From: Cryomorphaceae bacterium
GTDB taxonomy: Bacteria > Bacteroidota > Bacteroidia > Flavobacteriales > Schleiferiaceae
Direction of reading: 5' to 3'
Assembly: GCA_022565745.1 (NCBI GenBank)
Contig: JAIUMB010000115.1
Coordinates: forward strand, 1-7,163
Length of the DNA stretch: 7,163 bases
Shown here: one piece after another, positions 1 through 5,733 of the stretch
How positions within the stretch are numbered: the stretch's first letter is position 1
Layout: every line of letters begins with the position of its first letter
Program-made: the position numbers and the translations under genes
Notes under the pieces: model-generated
The model's database searches: none
What the model saw: only the letters and a program-made list of their open reading frames with translations
What the model was told of the DNA's origin: nothing

Positions 1-2
1 TC

Positions 3-293
3 GGATTGGGCTTAAAGGAAGCAAACTCGCCTCAGCCCAGTTTTTCGGTGTACCCCAATCCGTCTACTAAAGGATACCAAGAGATTACCTTAGCAGGTAT
101 CACACCTCATACGACGTGTACCATCGATCTCTTTGATCTTCACGGTAAGCGGGTACAGCAGGTGTTTTCCGGATCACCTGAAAGCAGTGAACTTCACATC
201 CGTGTGGACTTAAGCAATCTGACTGCGGGTAGTTATGTGTATCGGGTGCAGACGGAAATAGGGGTGCGTCAGAAGAAGGTGGTGGTGTATTGA
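3..293 (+). CDS. C-terminal end of a T9SS-secreted protein (type A sorting domain), 5' partial
   Basis: This is the last 96 codons of a larger protein. The frame is open to the left edge and ends at TGA (291-293), so the catalytic or adhesive part lies outside the window. The visible part matches a Bacteroidota type A T9SS C-terminal domain: a YPNP motif (bases 51-62) after a short linker, a beta-strand-rich middle containing IDLFDLHGKRV, a DLSNLTAGSYVYRV block, and a short basic end (RQKKVVVY). In this family the tail directs a Sec-exported protein through the outer membrane by T9SS, where the sortase PorU usually removes it and anchors the protein to the surface. The cargo's function cannot be read from this piece. 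It converges on blh with only 19 bp between the stop codons, and no terminator hairpin is visible there. Confidence 0.9.
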   Translation, partial: GLGLKEANSPQPSFSVYPNPSTKGYQEITLAGITPHTTCTIDLFDLHGKRVQQVFSGSPESSELHIRVDLSNLTAGSYVYRVQTEIGVRQKKVVVY

Positions 294-312
294 CGACCAA
301 AGGATCCACACA

Positions 313-1161
313 TTAAGCATCTGGCATTGTCTTATGGATGACGAGCGCATGCGGCAACGTTATCAGCGACAGCAAGACAAACAAAAAGGCCGGGGTGAGT
401 TCAAAAAAATAGGCCATTAAAGCAAGTAAGGCCGCGGCAAAACATGTATACACCAACATGGTCATCCAAAACACAACGCTATTGGCACTGCCGCTGCGCT
501 CGTAGACTTCCCTTTGCTGATAGAGCGACGGCAGCGCGTGCCAAAGCACGAATGCCATGAGGAAACCTTCCAGCAATGGTGTGAACCAAAACCACAGAAT
601 AAGAAGAATCCATTGCAAAAGCAGCAAAGCAAAGAATTTTCTTTCCTCGGTCATAAAAACATATACCAAGTGGACCAACAAAAGCGCACCGCTAATGACG
701 TAAAAAGTGTTTTGCACATTTGACACAGTGTACACCGATGTCATATCGGCAAAAATAGCAAAGGCCTCTTCCATGTGAATGGTTACAGGAATGAGAATAA
801 AAAGCAATCCCCACAACATCGGCTTGAGACCGTACCACTGTTTGCTTTCAAAAACAGTTTCTCCAAAATGAACAACGCTAATACCCATAAACAGCAAAAG
901 CGCCAATACGGGCAACCAAAACCACAGCAAGGCATAAAGCAATATAACCGATATATAAACAGCTAGGAAAACAGACAACTTTTTAAATCGCGTATGGTGG
1001 CGGTGAAGGACATCAACTGCGCCGTGAGGAATGCCCACCAAAATGAGAAACACCGCTGAAATAAAAAACAGAATATTGTCGTCGATGAGTAGAAGCAACA
1101 GCAGCAAAGCCAATTGAAACAGCAGAAGCATGGTATATAAAGGTCTATGCAGCAAACTCAT
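313..1161 (-). CDS. blh: Brp/Blh-family beta-carotene 15,15'-dioxygenase (retinal synthesis)
   Basis: An integral membrane protein of 282 residues, the usual size for bacterial Blh. The family cleaves beta-carotene at its central double bond, giving two all-trans-retinal molecules for rhodopsin. The sequence is very hydrophobic with about seven to eight membrane segments, including a run of seven leucines at 19-25. Family histidine motifs are visible: GIPHGAVD (43-50, His46), VVHFGE (96-101, His98), LWHALPS (206-212, His208) and LPHALVIH (269-276, His271 and His276). These histidines probably hold the catalytic iron. The ATG overlaps the crtY stop codon as ATGA (1158-1161), so translation is probably coupled and both genes share one transcript. 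Placement beside crtY and a rhodopsin gene supports retinal formation over a role in unrelated carotenoid cleavage. The function is inferred from family and context. Confidence 0.94.
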   Translation of the reverse strand: MSLLHRPLYTMLLLFQLALLLLLLLIDDNILFFISAVFLILVGIPHGAVDVLHRHHTRFKKLSVFLAVYISVILLYALLWFWLPVLALLLFMGISVVHFGETVFESKQWYGLKPMLWGLLFILIPVTIHMEEAFAIFADMTSVYTVSNVQNTFYVISGALLLVHLVYVFMTEERKFFALLLLQWILLILWFWFTPLLEGFLMAFVLWHALPSLYQQREVYERSGSANSVVFWMTMLVYTCFAAALLALMAYFFELTPAFLFVLLSLITLPHALVIHKTMPDA

Positions 1162-2294
1162 AATAAATCGCGTATAGCAGCTCTTAAAAAAACACCCTTG
1201 GGCAACACCTTAAATATACGACATTCTTCAAGAATATTGGTTTGCTCGTCGAGGAATTTTAAAACAAGTGCATGGGGTAAGTTATCAAATAATTTATTAA
1301 AAATGTCTTTCCCTTTTTCGGGAAAGCGTTGGAGAATATCCAGCAGCAGTCTGTCGTAAAAACGAAAACGCCACTTGCGATAAGTGGTGGGGATAGGCTT
1401 ATCATTAAGCAAAGCATCTGCAATGTTTTCGGCATGGGCTTTTGCGCGTAAAAACGTGTAGCCCGTGGAGGGTTTCGTTGCACCGGCAACCGTCCCAATA
1501 GGAATGATGCGCACATCTTTGGGGTGCTTTTTTGTTTTCGCGTCAAGTTCTGCTGTCATGGGAATACTACCCGATTCTATATCGAGAATTTTAAAATTAA
1601 CCCCTTCAAGATATTGATCACGTAAGGCAATAGCATCACGCTCTGATATAGGCGTATTGGCAAAACGCGTCACCTCCACCAGTGCCTCCGTTTTACTTAA
1701 AGGCAGTACATAAATGAATTGCGTATAAGACTGCTGGGGGATAGAAAAATCCATCATACGTATTTCTTTGTCGTCAAAATATGGTGCATCAAATTGCATA
1801 TACCATCCGTAAAACGACTGACAAAGAGGTCGGGATAATTTCAATGGCTTAATCGGAATGGACGTCATCACGTAATCGGCCGTGTAGGTTGATTGGTTTG
1901 TTTGCACATGAACCACATTGCCGATTTGTTCGCAATGCAACACCTCTTCATAAATGATGGTTTGATCATTTAGCGTATTTTGATAGAAATCAGAAGATCT
2001 AATGATACGATATGTGTATGGTTTTAAAGGATATGATTTACCGTTGTGTTGGTTGTATTTCCAATCGCGCAAAGTGTACTTACCCAAATCATGATCATCC
2101 ATTCCCCAAAAACACCATGTTCTATCGTTGGCTTTGTGCTTATCTCTTTCTATACACGCTATTCTACCGCGCCATTCAGGTGATTTTTTAATCAGTGCTT
2201 CGCCAAGCCACCTTCCAGCCGCTCCTCCGCCCAATATTAATATGTGGAAGTGTTTTGCCAAAGCATAAAATTTAACTAATCCAGTACAACACAT
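1158..2294 (-). CDS. crtY: lycopene beta-cyclase
   Basis: A flavoprotein of about 378 residues, close to the usual CrtY length. It cyclises both ends of lycopene to make beta-carotene, the substrate of the downstream Blh. Visible motifs (numbered from the ATG at 2294): an N-terminal dinucleotide-binding GGGAAG (22-27), NDRTWCFW (56-63), the LVEVT segment with Glu207 where the family carries a catalytic acidic residue, GATKPSTGYTF (271-281) near the flavin, and FLDEQT (347-352) near the C-terminus. The start is uncertain. ATG at 2294 is taken here, a TTG directly before it (2297) is also in frame, and a TTG at 2261 would give an N-terminus (MAKHFHILILGGG) closer to the usual short lead before the Rossmann motif. 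The gene runs divergently from the rhodopsin gene and overlaps blh by 4 bp. No early carotenoid genes are present in the window. Confidence 0.95.
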   Translation of the reverse strand: MCCTGLVKFYALAKHFHILILGGGAAGRWLGEALIKKSPEWRGRIACIERDKHKANDRTWCFWGMDDHDLGKYTLRDWKYNQHNGKSYPLKPYTYRIIRSSDFYQNTLNDQTIIYEEVLHCEQIGNVVHVQTNQSTYTADYVMTSIPIKPLKLSRPLCQSFYGWYMQFDAPYFDDKEIRMMDFSIPQQSYTQFIYVLPLSKTEALVEVTRFANTPISERDAIALRDQYLEGVNFKILDIESGSIPMTAELDAKTKKHPKDVRIIPIGTVAGATKPSTGYTFLRAKAHAENIADALLNDKPIPTTYRKWRFRFYDRLLLDILQRFPEKGKDIFNKLFDNLPHALVLKFLDEQTNILEECRIFKVLPKGVFLRAAIRDLL

Positions 2295-2306
2295 CAATTA
2301 AAATAG

Positions 2307-2321
2307 TGTTCAAATCGAACA
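2307..2321. promoter_or_regulatory. operator-like inverted repeat TGTTC-N5-GAACA
   Basis: A perfect 5 bp inverted repeat (TGTTC at 2307-2311, GAACA at 2317-2321) with a 5 bp spacer lies 12 bp upstream of the crtY ATG at 2294. Its position near the presumed crtY start and upstream of the candidate rhodopsin -7 box would suit a regulator that controls one or both genes. The arms are short and the background is AT-rich, so chance occurrence is possible. No regulator gene is present in the window to pair with it. Confidence 0.25.
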
Positions 2322-2331
2322 AAAAAATGCA

Positions 2332-2339
2332 TATGTTTA
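2332..2339 (+). promoter_or_regulatory. candidate -7 element for the rhodopsin gene (TATGTTTA)
   Basis: TATGTTTA matches seven of eight positions of the Bacteroidota -7 consensus TAnnTTTG. It would give a leader of roughly 65-70 bases before the rhodopsin ATG. No clear TTG-type -33 box is found at the right distance; GTTC at 2308-2311, inside the inverted repeat, is the nearest partial match. This is a weak call. Confidence 0.25.
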
Positions 2340-2411
2340 ATTTTTTTTGCTTATCCATGAACAAATAACAAAATGCAATGTTAAAGACCCATAACTTAAA
2401 TTTAATACATC

Positions 2412-3167
2412 ATGAACAGTTTTTTCTTGAATTTGGTTGAAATACCAAAAGACGATCCGGTTGCATTTACCTTCTTTACAGGGTACATGGCCATGTTTGC
2501 TGCCTCTGTATTTTTCTTTTTCGAAAGAGGAAGAGTGAGCGACAAGTGGAAAACATCTTTACTGGTATCAGGTTTGATTACCGGTATTGCTGCCGTGCAT
2601 TATTATTACATGCGCGACTACTACGCAGCCACGGGAGAAAACCCAACGGCATTGCGCTACATAGACTGGACATTAACGGTTCCTCTGATGTGTGTGGAAT
2701 TCTATCTACTCACCAAAGCAGCGGGTGCTAAACTCAGTCTATTGTGGAAATTAATCTTGGCTTCTGTATTGATGTTGGTGGCCGGTTACATTGGAGAGGC
2801 CTTCAATCCAGAAGGTGGTTCTACATCGCACAGTGTTTTGTGGGGTGTTATCTCAACCATTGGTTACATTTACATTCTCTATGCCGCATGGGCTGGTGAA
2901 GTTAAGCAATTGGCCGACAAGTCCAACAACCCTGAGGTCATCAAAGGTGTTCGCATCTTGGCTTGGTTTGTATTGGTGGGATGGGCCATTTATCCGATCG
3001 GCTACATGTGTATGCCTGGCGGATGGTTAAACGTAGGTCTTGGCTGGGAGTCAACCAACGTTGATTTATTCTACAACATTGCCGATGCGGTCAACAAAAT
3101 TGGCTTTGGTTTGGTCATCTATAGTGTAGCCATTACATCGACCAAGAATAAAGAAGTTGCTGCCTAA
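2412..3167 (+). CDS. proteorhodopsin, green-tuned light-driven proton pump
   Basis: A seven-helix retinal protein of 251 residues in the inner membrane that exports protons on illumination. Helix 3 carries RYIDWTLTVPLMCVEFY: Arg82, Asp85 (Schiff-base counterion), Thr89 and Glu96 (proton donor) form the DTE pattern of proton pumps, rather than NDQ of sodium or NTQ of chloride pumps. Met93 sits at the position equivalent to GPR Leu105, where Leu or Met gives green absorption and Gln gives blue. His63 matches the counterion-linked His75 of GPR. Helix 7 has Asp225 and the retinal-binding Lys229 (NIADAVNKIGFG). Helix 6 has the conserved Trp191/Tyr194/Pro195. Gly145 in helix 5 aligns with bacteriorhodopsin Trp138. 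No obvious cleavable signal peptide is seen. The gene is a single transcript unit, divergent from crtY-blh and closed by a strong terminator. Confidence 0.98.
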   Translation: MNSFFLNLVEIPKDDPVAFTFFTGYMAMFAASVFFFFERGRVSDKWKTSLLVSGLITGIAAVHYYYMRDYYAATGENPTALRYIDWTLTVPLMCVEFYLLTKAAGAKLSLLWKLILASVLMLVAGYIGEAFNPEGGSTSHSVLWGVISTIGYIYILYAAWAGEVKQLADKSNNPEVIKGVRILAWFVLVGWAIYPIGYMCMPGGWLNVGLGWESTNVDLFYNIADAVNKIGFGLVIYSVAITSTKNKEVAA

Positions 3168-3186
3168 GCATCTTCAAAAATTTAAT

Positions 3187-3222
3187 AAAAAAGGCAGGCA
3201 GATTAGTTCTACCTGCCTTTTT
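3187..3222. terminator. bidirectional intrinsic terminator
   Basis: The stem is GGCAGG (3193-3198) pairing with CCTGCC (3212-3217), extended by AAAAAA (3187-3192) against TTTTT (3218-3222), with a 13-base loop. It ends in a T-run on both strands, so it can stop the rhodopsin transcript from the left and the serine hydrolase transcript from the right. It begins 20 bp after the rhodopsin stop and ends 25 bp from the hydrolase stop. Confidence 0.88.
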
Positions 3223-3247
3223 ATATTATTCTCCACAGCGTTTAAAC

Positions 3248-4378
3248 TTACAGCGTTTCCATCACAAAATCAATTAACCGATGCACATCATCCGGGTGAA
3301 TGCCATCGCTTTGAGGGAGGTGCTTTTTTCCCAAACGAACAATGACCACATCTTTTTCAGGAATGGGAATGATGAATTGTCCCCACACACCGCGAAAATA
3401 CCCCACTTCGATATTGTCGCGCTTGCTGATCCAAAAGGACCATCCGTACTCCGGACGTAAATCAGGCGTACGCGCACTGGCAATAAAAGTGCTGTCTACA
3501 AGCTGACGATCCCCTACTCTGCCGTAGTTTTTAACCAGCATTCCGAGTCGTGCAAAATCACGGGCACGGGCATTGAGACAACAATAAGCCAGCTCCATTC
3601 CGTCTTTTGCATCTAAGTGCCAAGAGGCGTCAGACTCTGTTCCTAATGGCTTCCACAAAACTTCGGAGGCGTATGCACTGAGCGACTTCCCGGTAGCGCG
3701 CATCAATACCATAGCCAGCAACTGGGTGGTGCCACTGCGGTATTCAAAGGCCTTTCCCGGTACGCGATGAATGGGTTCATTTAAGACTAGCCCCGCGATA
3801 TCATTGCCATAATACGCTTTTGCCATGGTAGACAACGGATTTTTGTAGTGCTCTTCCCATTTTAAACCTGCCGTCATGGTACTCAAGTGCCGCAATTTGA
3901 CGAATTCCGCATACTCACCTTGTAGTTCGGGCAAGTAATCAACAACGTTGTCTTCCCAATTTATGAGTCCGTCTTGATAAGCTATTTGGGCCAATAGCGT
4001 GACCACCGTTTTGGCCATGGAAAACGAATTGGATGTGAAGGACTCGTCGCTTAAGGGATAGCGTTCGTAGAGGATAGAATCATTTTTTATGATCAAAAAT
4101 GCCGATGCTTCGGTCTCTTCCAACATCAATAAAATATCGTTGGAAGGCGAAAAAATACCAAACTCCTCGTGATAAGGCAACGGAAAAACATCACTTGAAG
4201 TGGCAACGGTGCGTTGGTGAAAAAACGGCTTATCGTCGAAGGTTGCAGACACCTCTCCCCTAAGATAAGTGGCTCTAATACCCTTAAAGAGATAGGCGTG
4301 ACCAGTTATGTAAATAAGCATGACCAACAGCAAGAAAAAAGCGATCAGTCCTCCAAAAATCTTAACGATTATACGCAT
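3248..4378 (-). CDS. membrane-anchored serine hydrolase, beta-lactamase/class C (AmpC-like) family
   Basis: A protein of 376 residues. The N-terminus has one strong hydrophobic segment (about 8-25) after MRIIVK, best read as an uncleaved anchor with the enzyme on the periplasmic side. The catalytic domain follows from about residue 90. Ser120-Met-Ala-Lys123 fits the SxxK nucleophile/base motif, and Tyr213-Arg-Ser215-Gly fits the YxS/YxN motif. A GVWGQF segment (330-335) stands where the third motif (KTG or HTG) is expected, a glycine-glutamine form that, from memory, also occurs in the esterase and 6-aminohexanoate-dimer-hydrolase-like branch. Likely reactions are hydrolysis of an ester, amide or peptide bond. 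The substrate is unknown and antibiotic resistance should not be assumed. It has a separate candidate promoter, so it need not belong with the genes upstream. Confidence 0.87.
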   Translation of the reverse strand: MRIIVKIFGGLIAFFLLLVMLIYITGHAYLFKGIRATYLRGEVSATFDDKPFFHQRTVATSSDVFPLPYHEEFGIFSPSNDILLMLEETEASAFLIIKNDSILYERYPLSDESFTSNSFSMAKTVVTLLAQIAYQDGLINWEDNVVDYLPELQGEYAEFVKLRHLSTMTAGLKWEEHYKNPLSTMAKAYYGNDIAGLVLNEPIHRVPGKAFEYRSGTTQLLAMVLMRATGKSLSAYASEVLWKPLGTESDASWHLDAKDGMELAYCCLNARARDFARLGMLVKNYGRVGDRQLVDSTFIASARTPDLRPEYGWSFWISKRDNIEVGYFRGVWGQFIIPIPEKDVVIVRLGKKHLPQSDGIHPDDVHRLIDFVMETL

Positions 4379-4422
4379 AAAATAGACGTGTTTTTACTGC
4401 ACACATAAGTTGAAACGTTGCG

Positions 4423-4453
4423 TAAATGTAAGTGCCTTTTGGCTAAAACACAA
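4423..4453 (-). promoter_or_regulatory. candidate Bacteroidota promoter for the serine hydrolase gene
   Basis: Read on the minus strand, TTG (4451-4453) is followed after 20 bases by TACATTTA (4423-4430). This matches the Bacteroidota -33 TTG and seven of eight positions of the -7 TAnnTTTG consensus at a suitable spacing. The -7 box ends 44 bases before the start codon at 4378. It lies in the 90 bp gap after the FKBP gene, which has no clear terminator; a short GCC-TTTT-GGC hairpin is present but lacks a following T-run. Confidence 0.4.
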
Positions 4454-4468
4454 GTCCATCACGCAATA

Positions 4469-4933
4469 TTACAACACCCGAACCAGCGTTATGTCAAATA
4501 TCAATATAGAATTGGGGGGAATGCTCCCGGCGCGATTAGAGCCATAACCCAGTTTTGGAGGAATAAACAACTTGCCACTTTGTCCTTCGCGAAAAAATTG
4601 CAATCCCTCTTGCCAACCTTCAATCACAGAGGCCATGTTTAGCATCAGTCCTTCGGGTGCTTCGTATGAATCGAAAACTGTTCCATCGAGCAAATACCCT
4701 TTATACATAACGCGCACATTACTGCCAGCTGAAGGTTTTTTTCCATCGTTGCTTCCCTCATCGGTGATCAGGTAAAAGAGGCCACTCTCTAACTCCGTTG
4801 CATCGTACCCATTGTCTTTGATATACGCACGAATTTCATCGACAAATTCCTCGTGCGACATCTTACTGCTACACCCTACAACAAAAACAACCGCCACCAT
4901 CAGCAGCCTTCTAACAACATAAAACACGTTCAT
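4469..4933 (-). CDS. FKBP-type peptidyl-prolyl cis-trans isomerase lipoprotein
   Basis: A protein of 154 residues that speeds proline isomerisation during folding of exported proteins. The N-terminus is a lipoprotein signal: positively charged RR, a hydrophobic stretch, then the lipobox VVGC with Cys21 as the acylation site, followed by SS. The mature protein should be lipid-anchored and face the periplasm or cell surface. A short acidic linker (22-60) precedes one FKBP domain (about 65-154). Ligand-pocket residues equivalent to FKBP12 are present: Tyr77 (VxYKG), Phe87-Asp88, Val103-Ile104, Trp107, Tyr130 and Phe146. The position of FKBP12 Phe46 appears to be Glu94 in a Pro-Glu-Gly stretch. 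The start is 30 bp downstream of the patatin gene on the same strand, so co-transcription is likely. Its partner proteins are unknown. Confidence 0.94.
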   Translation of the reverse strand: MNVFYVVRRLLMVAVVFVVGCSSKMSHEEFVDEIRAYIKDNGYDATELESGLFYLITDEGSNDGKKPSAGSNVRVMYKGYLLDGTVFDSYEAPEGLMLNMASVIEGWQEGLQFFREGQSGKLFIPPKLGYGSNRAGSIPPNSILIFDITLVRVL

Positions 4934-4963
4934 ATACAGTTATTTAAATCAAATATGATTGGT

Positions 4964-5731
4964 TTAATCATTCATCAGCTTATCAATCTCATCTTTTTTT
5001 GTCATGGCTGCATCGTACCCTATATCAAAGAGCTCTTCGCCTTTATTAAAATCAAAGAGGCCATAAGAAAACGCACCAGTCACGTCAATTTGCACATCAC
5101 ATTGCTCAAAGCGCTGCTTGGTAGGATACCATAGTGACAGTTCAAATATGCGTTCAGCGACTTGTTTCATTTTGTTGGGCATCTCGCTACTTTCGCCATG
5201 AACATTAATGTTTACGCCAATGATCTTTAATCCCTTTTCCTGAAGAGGTTCAACGGGCATATTGTTGAGCACCCCACCATCAACATACAATTTATCACCT
5301 ACTTCAACCGGTTCAAACAAAATGGGGATAGACGCTGAGGCTACCACGGCATCGATCACACTTCCCTCAGAAATCATTTCGGCTCTTCCCGATCGCAATT
5401 CCGACACACAGGCAACAAAGGGGATATTCATTTCAGAAAAGTCATCATTCTTGCATGTATCTTCCAATATTTTCCGCAAATAGGTCATCTCGGAAAAACC
5501 GCTTTTACCGATGGCTAATTTAAACACATCAAACATTGACTTGGTACGTACTTTTTCCAAAATCTCTTTAGGAGAAACGCCCAGAGCATACAAAGAACCG
5601 GCAATAGCGCCGGCGCTGGTTCCGGTGATCATGGCTGGTTTCACACCCAGCTCTTCCAGGGCGTGCAACACCCCTAGGTGCGCCAGCCCTCTTGCACCAC
5701 CTCCACTTAAACAAAGCCCAATGTCTGCCAT
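4964..5731 (-). CDS. patatin-like phospholipase (RssA/YlbK-type)
   Basis: A protein of 255 residues, a normal length for a stand-alone bacterial patatin domain. It carries the full signature: the oxyanion-hole GGGARG (10-15), the nucleophile elbow GTSAG (37-41) with Ser39, and the DGG motif (151-153) with Asp151, which together form the catalytic Ser-Asp dyad. Family members hydrolyse the acyl ester bonds of phospholipids or other lipids. No signal peptide or membrane helix is visible, so a cytoplasmic or membrane-peripheral enzyme is most likely. This short form resembles the RssA/YlbK group more than the long outer-membrane patatins with a BamA-like tail. The ATG lies 2 bp after the stop of the E1 gene, so translation is probably coupled. 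The natural substrate is not known. Confidence 0.94.
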   Translation of the reverse strand: MADIGLCLSGGGARGLAHLGVLHALEELGVKPAMITGTSAGAIAGSLYALGVSPKEILEKVRTKSMFDVFKLAIGKSGFSEMTYLRKILEDTCKNDDFSEMNIPFVACVSELRSGRAEMISEGSVIDAVVASASIPILFEPVEVGDKLYVDGGVLNNMPVEPLQEKGLKIIGVNINVHGESSEMPNKMKQVAERIFELSLWYPTKQRFEQCDVQIDVTGAFSYGLFDFNKGEELFDIGYDAAMTKKDEIDKLMND

Positions 5732-5733
5732 GG

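Larger units (their letters stand above)
2298..2411. promoter_or_regulatory. divergent intergenic region between crtY-blh and the rhodopsin gene
   Basis: This AT-rich stretch must carry the promoters for both the crtY-blh transcript (minus) and the rhodopsin transcript (plus). Neither gene shows a Shine-Dalgarno motif, which is normal for Bacteroidota; the rhodopsin leader just before the ATG is A/T only apart from two C residues. No full match to the Bacteroidota -33/-7 pair is visible on either strand. The best plus-strand -7 candidate and an inverted repeat are listed separately. There is no credible small ORF or RNA gene. Confidence 0.6.

Noticed and set aside
1081..1130. Repeated GCA/GCAG-like triplets on the plus strand
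   Set aside because: These are the leucine codons of a Blh membrane helix read on the other strand, not a DNA repeat.
2328..2335. Overlapping palindromes ATGCAT and CATATG in the divergent intergenic region
   Set aside because: Six-base palindromes are expected by chance in AT-rich DNA and do not form a longer symmetric site here.
3248..4378. Reading the serine hydrolase as a beta-lactam resistance gene
   Set aside because: Only the SxxK and YxS motifs are shared with beta-lactamases; the third motif differs and there are no mobile elements or resistance neighbours.
4434..4445. GCC-TTTT-GGC hairpin between the FKBP and serine hydrolase genes
   Set aside because: The stem is only three to four base pairs and has no T-run after it on the minus strand, so it is not a convincing terminator.
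4853..5134. Plus-strand frame crossing the FKBP-patatin junction
   Set aside because: It covers the start of one real gene and the end of another in antisense, with no recognisable content.
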